DNA from: CAZLGO01 sp964559295
GTDB lineage: Archaea > Methanobacteriota > Methanobacteria > Methanobacteriales > Methanobacteriaceae
Length of the DNA stretch: 25,813 nucleotides
Reading direction: 5' to 3'
Assembly: GCA_964559295.1 (NCBI GenBank)
Contig: CAZLGO010000015.1
Coordinates: 1 to 25,813 of the forward strand
Part shown: positions 6,080-16,457 of the stretch, piece by piece
How positions within the stretch are numbered: the first letter of the stretch is position 1
How the letters are laid out: each line of letters starts with the position of its first letter
Notes under the pieces: model-generated
The model's database searches: none
Told to the model about the DNA's origin: nothing
What the model saw: the letters and a program-made list of their open reading frames with translations, nothing else
Made by a program: the position numbers and the translations under genes

Positions 6080-7354
6080 TTATACAACAAAGCCTCTTGA
6101 ATATGTGCTTGTTGCATTCTGTATTTTAACATTCACAAAACTGCCAATCTGATCATTTTCAACAATTATTGGCTTATAAGAATCAGTTCTTCCGATATAA
6201 CCTCCCTTTCTACCTTTTTCTGTTATTAAAACTTTTTGAGTTGTACCTATCAATTTAAGATTATTTTGGTAGGTTATCTCTGATTTTAGATCATTTAACA
6301 GTTTAGAACGCTTTTTTATGGTATTATAATCCAGCTCATCCATAGAAGAGGATTTTGCCTTCGGTCTGTGTCTGTATTTTGAAATATGAAGAAAATCAGG
6401 TTTTATATCTTCAATTACATTAAAGGTGTCGAAAAATGCTTCTTCGTTCTCTGTTGGATATCCAACGATAACATCAGTTGCAATGGATATTTCAGGTATT
6501 TCTGCCCTGAATCTTTTTATAATGTCCATAAATTCATCGACACTATAACCACGATTCATATCTCTTAAAACATTATCATTCCCACTCTGTAGTGGAATAT
6601 GCAGGAATTTATAAACCTTTTCGTCCCTGAAAACATCTATTATATTATCAAGGTCGTCCATCATGCTTTTGGGGTGCATCATTCCGATCCTTACTCTGAA
6701 GGTACCATCCAAACCTGTAATGTTTTCTATGAGTTCTGATAGGGTTTCTCCTGTATCTTTCCCATAAGCTGCAGTATCCTGGGCTGTAAGCTGGAGTTCA
6801 ACACATCCATCAGCTATAGCCTCCTCTGCCTCGCATCTGATCATATCTATAGGATAACTTTGGAGCCTTCCTCGGGCAAATCTCGTGCAGCAGTAGCTAC
6901 ATTCTCTGATACATCCCTCACAGATCTGTATTATGTGTATAAACGGATTGAAACGTACTTTAGGAAGACATACCTTCATATCATCTCTAAAGCCTGATAC
7001 TCTAACTATTTCTCCATTCAATGTTGATTTTACAACATCTGGAGTTGATTTTATCCTGTGAGGACCGATCCAGCCTGCATTGGGAGCTGCTTTTTTTAGT
7101 TTGTCTTGATCGATCTCTACCATGCATCCTGCTATTATCAGCTTTTTTTGAGGTAATTGTCTCTGTATCTCATGGATTCTATTTATGACCTTCTGTTCTG
7201 TAGGATATTTCACGTAACAGGTGTTTATTATTATGACATCTGCATCAAAAGGTGTGGATACAATATTTGCGTGATCCTCTTGTAGTAAACCAGCCATTAT
7301 CTGAGAATCGGCTTTATTGAAGGTACAGCCAAATGTTTCAATATAAATGTTCAT
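6080..7354 (-). CDS. Archaeal tRNA-t6A37 methylthiotransferase (e-MtaB/CDKAL1-type)
   Basis: A 424-aa radical SAM methylthiotransferase of the MiaB/MtaB family. It converts t6A at position 37 of ANN-decoding tRNAs to ms2t6A. The N-terminal UPF0004 domain carries three cysteines for the auxiliary 4Fe-4S cluster (Cys10, Cys46, Cys77). The radical SAM motif is CIRECSYC (Cys148, 152, 155), followed by TRFARGRLQSYP. The C-terminal 60 residues (LIGTTQKVLITEKGRKGGYIGRT...) fit a TRAM RNA-binding domain. The archaeal/eukaryotic subgroup is suggested by the short N-terminus starting MNIYIETFGCTFNKADS. It is convergent with the tRNA pair, 18 nt away. Confidence 0.9.
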   Translation of the reverse strand: MNIYIETFGCTFNKADSQIMAGLLQEDHANIVSTPFDADVIIINTCYVKYPTEQKVINRIHEIQRQLPQKKLIIAGCMVEIDQDKLKKAAPNAGWIGPHRIKSTPDVVKSTLNGEIVRVSGFRDDMKVCLPKVRFNPFIHIIQICEGCIRECSYCCTRFARGRLQSYPIDMIRCEAEEAIADGCVELQLTAQDTAAYGKDTGETLSELIENITGLDGTFRVRIGMMHPKSMMDDLDNIIDVFRDEKVYKFLHIPLQSGNDNVLRDMNRGYSVDEFMDIIKRFRAEIPEISIATDVIVGYPTENEEAFFDTFNVIEDIKPDFLHISKYRHRPKAKSSSMDELDYNTIKKRSKLLNDLKSEITYQNNLKLIGTTQKVLITEKGRKGGYIGRTDSYKPIIVENDQIGSFVNVKIQNATSTYSRGFVV

Positions 7355-7402
7355 TTTATATCATTTTCTAGTTTTTTGGTTTATAAATTTCCAAAACAGT
7401 AT

Positions 7403-7447
7403 AATAAAAAAAGCGGCGAATTATTGTTTACGCAAAAAATCCGCTTT
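7403..7447 (-). terminator. Hairpin plus T-tract terminator after the DUF308 gene
   Basis: On the minus strand AAAGCGG (7441-7447) and CCGCTTT (7410-7416) form a 7-bp stem closing a 24-nt loop, followed by a T-rich stretch (TTTTTTTATTATA counting the stem end). It resembles a bacterial intrinsic terminator, though the loop is long. The stem also reads on the plus strand. Confidence 0.45.
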
Positions 7448-7491
7448 AGTCTGTAGTTGGTTAAAAAAGGGATTGTTGGATTTAAAACTAA

Positions 7492-8004
7492 CTAATCCGC
7501 TCCAGTTACTTCTTCAATTTCTTCCTTTTCAAATAACTTAAATATGCCAGTTACTACCAGCCAGATGCCTATCAATATCCCCAGATATTTCGGATGGAAG
7601 GCGTATGTGCCTAATATTATGTACAAAATACCAAGTATTATTCCTAAGACACCTCCCCATAGGGAATACTTTTTTTCCATTCCCACAAGAAGAGCTATTA
7701 TACCAGCTACTATTAAGAAAATACCTGCTAAATATAACAAGAAGCCGGCTAAAAAGCTAAATAGATATGGGCTAAAAATCAAACCAAAACCCAATATTAT
7801 GGCCAGGATACCAACTATTAAGTTCAGGATACCAGCAGCTTTACTTGTACCCATCTCAGATATACCAGCTATCAGTAACCAAATACCAAGAAGGAGTACA
7901 AGAAAACCAGAAATTATACTCGCAGCAATTACTCCTAAAAGTGGAAATGCTATAACCATAAGACCGATTATTATAGCTAAAGCACCGACAACTACGTTTT
8001 TCAT
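7492..8004 (-). CDS. DUF308 (HdeD-like) integral membrane protein
   Basis: A 170-aa protein made almost wholly of six hydrophobic segments arranged as three similar helix pairs, each with glycine-rich GxxxxIxGxxxI patterns (for example LNLIVGILAIILGFGLIFSP and GGVLGIILGILYIILGTYAF). This is the DUF308/HdeD architecture. HdeD contributes to acid resistance in E. coli; for archaeal members no function is established. The C-terminus is short and acidic (KEEIEEVTGAD). The start MKNVVVGAL is chosen because GGAGG lies 7 nt upstream; an in-frame start ten codons earlier lacks this. A minus-strand TATA-like stretch (TTTAAATATAATTTAAAT) lies at about 8049-8069. Confidence 0.8.
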   Translation of the reverse strand: MKNVVVGALAIIIGLMVIAFPLLGVIAASIISGFLVLLLGIWLLIAGISEMGTSKAAGILNLIVGILAIILGFGLIFSPYLFSFLAGFLLYLAGIFLIVAGIIALLVGMEKKYSLWGGVLGIILGILYIILGTYAFHPKYLGILIGIWLVVTGIFKLFEKEEIEEVTGAD

Positions 8005-8048
8005 ATTAATGCCTCCTAAAAAATTTTCCAACAATCCCCATTTCCTAT

Positions 8049-8069
8049 TTTTATTTAAATTATATTTAA
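8049..8069 (-). promoter_or_regulatory. Probable promoter of the DUF308 gene
   Basis: Minus-strand TTTAAATATAATTTAAATA offers one or two overlapping TATA boxes 45-65 nt upstream of the ATG. The rest of the gap to pcm (8005-8174) is AT-rich with no gene visible. Confidence 0.45.
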
Positions 8070-8174
8070 AATTTACGCCTCATTTTTTAAACAAATCTAA
8101 TTTTGGATGTCAAATATTGTAAAAATAATCTTTGATTTTTTCAATTTAAAAAGCTTTTAACCTATTGATTAACT

Positions 8175-8822
8175 CTACCATCCATACTTACCTACTAAGG
8201 GAACGAAAGCAACTCCACCAAGTGTTTTCATCTTAAATTCGTCTTTTGATACCCTTATCATACAGATTAAATCCTGGAAATAATGATCTGGTCCAACGGG
8301 AATTAGAAGCTTTCCTCCAACTTTAAGCTGTTTTTTCAGAGGTTTTGGGACACTTGGCGCACCGGCTGTGGCATAGATTCTATCATACGGTGCCTTCTTC
8401 TTGTAACCTAAAGTCCCATCACCAATTATCACCGTTACAGTTTTTTCATAACTTGTTCTCTTGAGATTCTCTTTTGCAACATTTGCAAGAGATTCTATAC
8501 GTTCTACACTGTGTACATGACCACTTTTTCCAACAATCTCTGCAACAACAGCTGCATTGTATCCAAAACCTGTACCAATTTCTAAAACCTTCATACCCTC
8601 CTCAAGGGAAAGCTCCTCACATATCATCGCCACCATATGTGGAGCAGAAATGGTCTGACCATGTCCTATGGGTAACGGCTGATCGAGATAAGCATTGGAT
8701 CTATATTCGGGAAGCACAAATTCTTCCCTTGGAACCTTCATCATGGCTTTTCTAACGTTCTCGGTTTTTATATAACCGTACTCTGATAGTCTCTCTACCA
8801 TCTCTTCCCTTTGACTTTTCAT
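8175..8822 (-). CDS. pcm: Protein-L-isoaspartate O-methyltransferase
   Basis: A 215-aa SAM-dependent methyltransferase that methylates isoaspartyl residues in damaged proteins, starting their conversion back to aspartate. PIMT signatures are clear: RKAMMKVPREEFVLPEYRSNAYLDQPLPIGHGQTISAPHMVAMICE, the SAM-binding VLEIGTGFGYNAAVVAEI, and the C-terminal GGKLLIPVGP. The ATG overlaps the stop of the upstream HVO_0476-type gene by 4 nt (ATGA), so the two are translationally coupled. This pairing recurs in other euryarchaea. It is cytosolic. Confidence 0.95.
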   Translation of the reverse strand: MKSQREEMVERLSEYGYIKTENVRKAMMKVPREEFVLPEYRSNAYLDQPLPIGHGQTISAPHMVAMICEELSLEEGMKVLEIGTGFGYNAAVVAEIVGKSGHVHSVERIESLANVAKENLKRTSYEKTVTVIIGDGTLGYKKKAPYDRIYATAGAPSVPKPLKKQLKVGGKLLIPVGPDHYFQDLICMIRVSKDEFKMKTLGGVAFVPLVGKYGW

Positions 8823-9442
8823 TGTACCACTTTATGGCTCAGATCGTAATTGTAACCTCCGCCTTCAGGGAGGAATCTCCCATAAACTCTTTTTATTACA
8901 GAAGCCTTTGCAAACCCTCTTTTCAATCTAGCTGTAGTAGTTTTTATTGTATGTATCTTAAAGACAAAATCCTCAAGCTTTATAATATCTCCTACCCTGA
9001 ACTCAAAGTTTCTGTCTACCTCAACTTTCTTTGAGAAGGTTCTACCATTCAGGACAATTGAAATTCCGATCCTTGCTGGTATATCAAGTGATGATGCCCA
9101 TATGGTCTCTATATCAGATACAATGCTTTTTTTTACCCTCGCACCTTTCTTTGTTTCGATGGATGTGATCTTGGCACTACCATCATCAACAGCTAAAACG
9201 TCTCCTATTTTAAGGATGTCCTCTGGATAGAGCTTTATGTGTTTTTTTTCAGAAACTTCGTGTTTGCTTATAATTATTCTACAATCTATTGGCTCTTTTT
9301 CGATTATAGTTTCCCTATAGACAGTTTTGCAATCCTCACACTTCAAAAGTAATCTCCTTGATATTTTACCCTTCGATTTTTCTAATTTTGATTTTAAAAC
9401 TTCATAAGACTCTGATCCACAAATGGGACATCTTATGTCCAT
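8819..9442 (-). CDS. HVO_0476-family zinc finger protein (COG1326)
   Basis: A 207-aa protein beginning with a zinc ribbon (Cys5/Cys8 in CPIC and Cys35/Cys38 in CEDC), followed by two beta-rich segments, LYPEDILKIGDVLAVDDGSAKITSIE and DRNFEFRVGDIIKLEDFVFKIHTIK, which look like repeated small barrel modules. The C-terminus GRFLPEGGGYNYDLSHKVVQ is typical. This matches the archaeal HVO_0476/COG1326 family, whose biochemical role is unknown; the layout suggests nucleic-acid or ribonucleoprotein binding. It is translationally coupled to pcm through an ATGA overlap. GAGG lies upstream of the ATG. Confidence 0.8.
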   Translation of the reverse strand: MDIRCPICGSESYEVLKSKLEKSKGKISRRLLLKCEDCKTVYRETIIEKEPIDCRIIISKHEVSEKKHIKLYPEDILKIGDVLAVDDGSAKITSIETKKGARVKKSIVSDIETIWASSLDIPARIGISIVLNGRTFSKKVEVDRNFEFRVGDIIKLEDFVFKIHTIKTTTARLKRGFAKASVIKRVYGRFLPEGGGYNYDLSHKVVQ

Positions 9443-9448
9443 GATACC

Positions 9449-9931
9449 TCAAATCCTCCTATTTTTTATGAAATGTTTAACCAATACACCCTCTTTTAGA
9501 ATATCAAGAATGAATCTCCTAAATGGCTTCATTTTAAATGTTTTTTTAGTTGTAAGATTTTCTATAATTCCATCCTCTAAATTGATCCTTAAAATATCGC
9601 CATCTTTAGCGTCAACATCTGCCACAACAGCAGGAAGTCCGATGTTTATGGCATTTCTATAGAATATTCTGGCAAAAGATTTTGCAACAACTGCGCAAAT
9701 ACCAGCATGTTTCAAGGCAACAGGAGCTTGTTCTCTTGAGGAACCACAACCAAAATTCCAGCCAGCAACTATGATATCTCCCTCTCCAACCTTTGCTGCA
9801 AAAGTAGGATCGATCCCTTCCATCACATGGGCTGCCAGATCATCTAAACTGAAGGTTCTCAAATATCTTCCAGGGATTATAACATCGGTATCTATGTTGT
9901 CCCCAAATCTCCAGACTTTACCCTCTATCAT
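9449..9931 (-). CDS. hacB: Aconitase-family small subunit, probably homoaconitase HacB (or LeuD)
   Basis: A 160-aa swivel-domain subunit of the 3-isopropylmalate dehydratase/homoaconitase family. Signatures are VWRFGDNIDTDVIIPGRYLRT, AGWNFGCGSSREQAPVALK and AKSFARIFYRNAINIGLPAV. The loop that sets substrate length reads YLRT. In Methanocaldococcus the homoaconitase subunit for coenzyme B biosynthesis has YLRT, while the isopropylmalate isomerase subunit has a YLVY-type loop, so HacB is favoured. The catalytic 4Fe-4S large subunit is not in the window. The start is the ATG at 9931, which overlaps the end of the beta-RFAP synthase gene by 14 nt; an upstream in-frame start would extend further into that gene and lacks family support. 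Confidence 0.82.
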   Translation of the reverse strand: MIEGKVWRFGDNIDTDVIIPGRYLRTFSLDDLAAHVMEGIDPTFAAKVGEGDIIVAGWNFGCGSSREQAPVALKHAGICAVVAKSFARIFYRNAINIGLPAVVADVDAKDGDILRINLEDGIIENLTTKKTFKMKPFRRFILDILKEGVLVKHFIKNRRI

Positions 9932-10913
9932 CGATGATCGCACCTCTATTTTGGGCCCTTGTGATGATAACCTTACCACCAATCTCTTTTATAGTATCAT
10001 AAGCTGTCTTTTTTATGTTATTTGTATCTGTGTCTGTTATAGCATAAACAGTTGGACCAAATGAACTCATACCAACTCCTGAAGCACCTGCATTCTTTAA
10101 ATTTTCCATTATTTTTTTTATTATTGGATTTTGAAGATCTATTTCTATTTTTTTGAATCCTATGTTTTGTATGTTATCAATCGCAAATCCGAAAGAATCT
10201 ATATCCTCTTCAGCCACAGCTGGCATCATTTTCATTAAAATCAGATGTGATAGTTTCTGCACATCTTTAAGTGGAATTGGACAGTATTTTTGGAATATAT
10301 TTATCTCGTCAGAACCATGGGATCCTCTTTTAACATTAGGTATCACAATCATTATCTTCCAATCTTCTGGAAAATCATATCTTGCAATAATTGGAGGAGG
10401 AGGTGCATCAGATGCAGATGATGGAAGAAAATCTGCCTTATCTACACAACTATGCCCTCCATCTATTATGAGACCACCATAATCAAATGCTCCAACCCCA
10501 ATTCCAGAAGTTCCACCTCTTCCCACAATTTTGGCTATTTCGGGAGCAGACATTTGATGATCATGGATCTGCGATACAGCCTTTCCTACCGCCAAAGATA
10601 ATTGTGTACCTGAACCAAGTCCTGAATGTGATGGGTATGTTTTTCTTAAAATAAATTTAAATCCACTACTGATTTTGAGAAATTCCATCATTTTTTTGGA
10701 TGCACTTTCTATTTTTTTTGTGTAATCATCCATTAGAGTTTTTCTTAAGTTAGATTCCTCAAAAATTATCTCGTTTGCATCGTCAATAGCCTTTACTTCA
10801 AGGATCAGTCTGGGATTTTGGATGGTGATTCCTACCCCTCCGTCGATCCTTCCGTGGATTCCATTGAGATCTATTAAGGTAACGTGAAGTCGAGATGGGG
10901 TTTTTATTATCAT
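9918..10913 (-). CDS. mptG: Beta-ribofuranosylaminobenzene 5'-phosphate synthase (beta-RFAP synthase)
   Basis: A 331-aa GHMP-superfamily enzyme. It couples 4-hydroxybenzoate or 4-aminobenzoate with phosphoribosyl pyrophosphate, releasing CO2 and PPi in the latter case, in the first committed step of the methanopterin side arm. The N-terminus MIIKTPSRLHVTLIDLNGIHGRIDGGVGI and the glycine-rich YPSHSGLGSGTQLSLAVGKA loop are diagnostic, with RGGTSGIGVGAFDYGGLIIDGGH and a C-terminal ASGVGMSSFGPTVYAI motif. AGGT lies 7 nt upstream of the ATG. It overlaps the hacB-type gene downstream and is 16 nt from the radical SAM gene upstream. It signals tetrahydromethanopterin-based C1 metabolism. Confidence 0.93.
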   Translation of the reverse strand: MIIKTPSRLHVTLIDLNGIHGRIDGGVGITIQNPRLILEVKAIDDANEIIFEESNLRKTLMDDYTKKIESASKKMMEFLKISSGFKFILRKTYPSHSGLGSGTQLSLAVGKAVSQIHDHQMSAPEIAKIVGRGGTSGIGVGAFDYGGLIIDGGHSCVDKADFLPSSASDAPPPPIIARYDFPEDWKIMIVIPNVKRGSHGSDEINIFQKYCPIPLKDVQKLSHLILMKMMPAVAEEDIDSFGFAIDNIQNIGFKKIEIDLQNPIIKKIMENLKNAGASGVGMSSFGPTVYAITDTDTNNIKKTAYDTIKEIGGKVIITRAQNRGAIIDDRG

Positions 10914-10929
10914 TTATACAACCTATGGT

Positions 10930-12405
10930 TTAGTTTTCCAAAGGCACAGAATGCTTCTTCTCAATTTCTTCTCTATAGATTGTATTCATAGAACAGAATG
11001 GTATTATCCTTCCATCTGGGACTGCATAATGAATTACACATCTTTTTACCCTATCTACATCGAAGTTCCATGAATCCATGAAGTGCATGCATGCTACAAG
11101 CAAAGATTTTTCATGAAATTCCCCCAAAGCTGTATAAGATCTCTCTTTAAAAATGGAGATTAAAATACTTTTTATATCAATTGATTTTGGTGCTTTTAGG
11201 GGGTTTATGGTTTTTGGAAGTTCTTTTAAGGCTCTTGCTATAGCCTTTGCTTTTCCTATTCTTCCACCTTCTCTTATGTATTTGGAGCTGCGCATAAGAA
11301 GATTAAAAAATCTATCAACATCTATAAAACGTGTAATCGGGACAATATTCCCATTATCAACAAAAACATAAGTAGCAGCACCGCAATGAGGATGACAGGT
11401 AATTGTAACCTGTGGAGAACCTTCCATTGCCTCTACAAATTTTGAAATTGGAAAAACTGATGGAGCTGGATAAAAATCCTCTATCTTTATCTGGAAATCT
11501 GTCTGCATCTCAACAAACTTTTCAAAATCTGGAATGGTTATGCGCTGATTTTCTATATCATCTGATGAAATTCTTCCTGCAAACGAGACAGGCTGGAAAT
11601 TTACAGCCCTTATTACATCGATGTTGCGAGCTGCAAACTTTATTATGTCTCCTATTTGATGATGATTTATTCCTCTAACAAGGGTTGGAACCAAAACGAT
11701 CCCGAGTTTTGCTTTTCTGCAGTTTTCTATTGCCTCTAATTTTATGGGAAGTATATTTTTACCTCTTATTTTGATGTATGGTTCCTCTGTGATCCCATCA
11801 AACTGGAGATAAACCGTATTTAATCCTGCTTCTTTCAGATTTTTTGCAAGATCAGGATCTTTTGCAAGTTTTAACCCATTTGTGGCTATCTGAATGTGGG
11901 TAAAACCAATCTCCTTTGCTAGTTTTACAAGTTCTACTATGTCATTTCTTATGGTTGGCTCCCCACCACTGTACTGAATTGCAGGAGTAGGGACAGGTTC
12001 ATTTGAGTTTAAAGTCTCAAGCATAGCCTTTATTTCCTCAAAAGAAGGTTCATATAAATATCCTGTCACCGCAGCGTTTGCAAAACAGATAGGACAGCTA
12101 AGATTACATCTGTTTGTTACGTCGATCAGTCCAAGAATCGTATGACTTTCATGTTCTGGACACAATCCGCAACTTAAGGGGCATTCCCTATCAAAAGAAG
12201 TTTGGGGGTTTTCAATCCCTTGAGCTTCATAATTATAATTCAAGGCTCTTTTGTAAAGATCACTATCACTCCAATAGACGTTGTTAAAGTTGCCGTGCTT
12301 TTCACATTCCTTTTTTATCATGACCTTGCCTTTATCCTCATAAACTTCAGCATCTATGATTTTAAGACATTGAGGACATAGGCTTTTTGTTTTTTTGATG
12401 ACCAT
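10930..12405 (-). CDS. tes: Radical SAM protein of the MJ0619/tetraether lipid synthase (Tes) family
   Basis: A 491-aa radical SAM protein (COG1964). The N-terminus has a zinc-ribbon-like set (TKSLCPQC ... CEKHG; Cys10, 13, 34), then ECPLSCGLCPEH (Cys75, 79, 82), then the SAM-cluster motif CNLSCPICFA (Cys100, 104, 107) and GGEPTIR. A further HPHCGAATYVF lies in the C-terminal half. This is the pattern of MJ0619 and its relatives; MJ0619 has been shown to join archaeol tails to make macrocyclic and tetraether lipids. Related family members could act on other substrates. Its divergent neighbour is CDP-archaeol synthase, which supports a lipid role. The ATG at 12405 is chosen because GGTGAAGGT precedes it; an in-frame ATG at 12444 would leave no room for a leader behind the TATA box. 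Confidence 0.75.
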   Translation of the reverse strand: MVIKKTKSLCPQCLKIIDAEVYEDKGKVMIKKECEKHGNFNNVYWSDSDLYKRALNYNYEAQGIENPQTSFDRECPLSCGLCPEHESHTILGLIDVTNRCNLSCPICFANAAVTGYLYEPSFEEIKAMLETLNSNEPVPTPAIQYSGGEPTIRNDIVELVKLAKEIGFTHIQIATNGLKLAKDPDLAKNLKEAGLNTVYLQFDGITEEPYIKIRGKNILPIKLEAIENCRKAKLGIVLVPTLVRGINHHQIGDIIKFAARNIDVIRAVNFQPVSFAGRISSDDIENQRITIPDFEKFVEMQTDFQIKIEDFYPAPSVFPISKFVEAMEGSPQVTITCHPHCGAATYVFVDNGNIVPITRFIDVDRFFNLLMRSSKYIREGGRIGKAKAIARALKELPKTINPLKAPKSIDIKSILISIFKERSYTALGEFHEKSLLVACMHFMDSWNFDVDRVKRCVIHYAVPDGRIIPFCSMNTIYREEIEKKHSVPLEN

Positions 12406-12416
12406 ACCTTCACCCC

Positions 12417-12463
12417 AATATATATTAGTAAAATGATCAATCATTATTTTGTCTTTATTTAAA
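12417..12463. promoter_or_regulatory. Divergent promoters of tes and carS
   Basis: For carS, AATATATATT at 12417-12426 on the plus strand predicts a start near 12450. For tes, TTTAAATA (minus strand, 12456-12463) predicts a start near 12433. The two units overlap by about 20 nt, so binding at one could affect the other. Confidence 0.5.
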
Positions 12464-12477
12464 TTAGGAGGTAGATT

Positions 12478-12975
12478 ATGGATATAAGTGTTGTCTATGC
12501 AATATACTTTATGTTACCAGCATACTTAACCAGTGTTACAGCATGTGCGTTTGGAGGTGGATTACCTATAGATTTTAATCGTTATTTCGTTGACGGACGC
12601 CGAATAATTGGTGATGGAGTAACATGGCGTGGAAGTGCTGCTGGAGCTCTTGCCGGAACCACAGTCGGGTTTATTCAGGGATTTTTATCAAAGGATCTTA
12701 TCTATGGCATTCTATTGGGATTTTGTCTGTCAGTAGGTGCCCTCGTGGGCGATGCTTGTGGAAGTTTTATAAAAAGGAGACTTGGGATCGAAAGAGGAAA
12801 ACCAGCCCCCTTTTTGGATCAGCTTGATTTTGTTGTAGGTGCTCTTGCCTTTGCATCTATCATCGTGGTTGTACCTTTTGATATGATAATTGTAATAATC
12901 ATAGTAAGTATATTTTTGCATGTTATAACCAATATTCTTGCATACCTTCTTGGTCTTAAAGATGTATGGTACTAA
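12478..12975 (+). CDS. carS: CDP-archaeol synthase
   Basis: A 165-aa membrane enzyme of the DUF46/CarS family. It transfers CMP from CTP to 2,3-di-O-geranylgeranylglyceryl phosphate, making the CDP-archaeol used for polar headgroup attachment. Five hydrophobic segments are visible. Family motifs are GGLPIDFNRYFVDGRRIIGDGVTWRG on the cytosolic side and GDACGSFIKRRLGIERGKPAPFLDQLDFVVGA. Length is normal. GGAGG lies 6 nt before the ATG. It is divergent from the tes-like gene with overlapping promoters and convergent with mfnF. Confidence 0.95.
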   Translation: MDISVVYAIYFMLPAYLTSVTACAFGGGLPIDFNRYFVDGRRIIGDGVTWRGSAAGALAGTTVGFIQGFLSKDLIYGILLGFCLSVGALVGDACGSFIKRRLGIERGKPAPFLDQLDFVVGALAFASIIVVVPFDMIIVIIIVSIFLHVITNILAYLLGLKDVWY

Positions 12976-13003
12976 ACAACTTATTGATCAAAGGCTCTGA
13001 AAG

Positions 13004-13036
13004 TTGATCTAAACAGTTTTAGATCAAAATTTTGAT
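13004..13036. repeat. Hairpin and palindrome between convergent carS and mfnF
   Basis: TTGATCTAAA (13004-13013), a 4-nt loop, then TTTAGATCAA (13018-13027) is a perfect 10-bp stem. Overlapping it is the 14-bp palindrome ATCAAAATTTTGAT (13023-13036), followed by TTTTT. It could act as a terminator for carS. The word TTGATC links it to the palindromes near 4931 and 20696. Confidence 0.6.
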
Positions 13037-13053
13037 TTTTAGGTTGCGAGAGC

Positions 13054-15079
<2,026 letters not shown>

Positions 15080-15083
<4 letters not shown>

Positions 15084-16384
15084 GCCCTGCCAACTCCCTT
15101 AAATATCACTCCCTTCTTTTGAAATTCATCGGGACCTAAAATTGGTCTTGTGCACACAAAAGCCCTACCTTCAATCTCTTCTGGAGTAATCGTTTTGTAT
15201 TGATCATGATCTGTTACAAGCACAACACAATCGCACTTTAGGGCTTCTTTAATATCAACAGGTTTTGCATCAAGAGATTTAATCACATCTTGGGCAACAT
15301 AGGGATCGTGGGCATATACATCTGCACCCTCTTCCCTCAAAAACTTTATTAATGGTTTTGCAGGTGTTTCTCTGGCATCTGCAACATTACCCTTGTAGGC
15401 AATCCCTAAGATTCCTATCTTAGAATTTCGAAGTGGTTTTTTAAGTTCACTTAACGCAGCTCTCACCAATCTAACAACGTGTTTTGGCATGCCCTCGTTT
15501 ATCATTCGGGCTGTTTTTATCAAGGGGGCTTCAGCTCCCATCTGCTCTACCATCTCCACTATGAAATATGGATCAATGGATAAACAATGGCCACCAACAC
15601 CAGGTCCTGGTGTGTGAATATTAACCCGTGGATGATGATTTGCAGCATCTATAGCCTCTATAGCATCTATACCCAAAAGTTCACATATCACAGCCAGCTC
15701 GTTTGCCAAGGCGATATTGGTATCTCTGTATATATTTTCCATGAGTTTTACTGTCTCTGCCGTTACAAGATCTTTGACTTTTATTATCTCTCCCTTTGTA
15801 ATTCTTTTATAAAGTGCTGTTGCAGCTTCAGTACTTTTTTTGCTGATTCCTCCAATTACCCTTGCATTATGGGTCATCTCATAAATCGTGTTGTTTGGAA
15901 GCGCCCTTTCTGGTGTGTAGGCTACTCCAAAATCTAAGCCTGCCTTCAAGCCACTTTTTTCTAATATGGGAACCACAATGTTCTCGCATGTTCCTGGAGG
16001 AACTGTACTTTCTACAATAACCAAATCATCCTTATTTAGACCCTTAGAAATGGTTCTACATGCTGATTTTACAGCTTCCAGATCTGATCGTTTGGTGTCA
16101 TCAAGAGGTGTTGGAACAATTACAATCATAACTTCAGAGATTTTGGAGGCTTTTATCCCATCTTCAGATGCTTTTAGATTTCCACTTTCAACAGCCTCAT
16201 GAACAAGCTCGTCAAGACCAGGTTCCATGATGGGAGACCTTCCAGAATTTACATACTCTACGATCCTTTTGTTTATATCTATTCCTATGACAGAGACACC
16301 GCTGTTTGCAAAAAGAGCTGCTGTTGGAAGTCCTATATGACCAAGCCCAAATACAGCGATACTAGGATTTTCTTTTTTATCTAT
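15080..16384 (-). CDS. wecC: UDP-N-acetyl-D-mannosamine dehydrogenase (WecC-like), ATA start inferred
   Basis: A 434-aa UDP-sugar dehydrogenase that oxidises UDP-ManNAc (or a close relative) to the uronic acid using two NAD+. The Rossmann loop VFGLGHIGLP, VPTPLDD, VESTVPPGTCE, YTPERALPNN, the catalytic-cysteine segment GPGVGGHCLSIDPYF and GIAYKGNVADARETP are all present. The first ATG/GTG/TTG in frame (16228) would delete the entire NAD-binding strand and loop, which the frame does encode upstream. The frame opens after a TGA, and the only good initiation context is AGGAGG (16392-16397), 7 nt before an ATA codon at 16382-16384. The start is therefore inferred as non-canonical or as a sequence error. 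It is 73 nt from wecB and coupled to mfnD. Confidence 0.85.
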
Positions 16385-16457
16385 GAGTACTCCTCCTGTA
16401 AGTCAAAGTCCGTAAATGCCCTTTCATCAACTGGATATCTTGTAGGTTGTAATTATA

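Noticed and set aside
7544..8122. 192-codon plus-strand frame opposite the DUF308 gene
   Set aside because: It is the antisense of a low-complexity membrane gene; it has biased composition, and the minus strand has a clear start, ribosome-binding site and family match.
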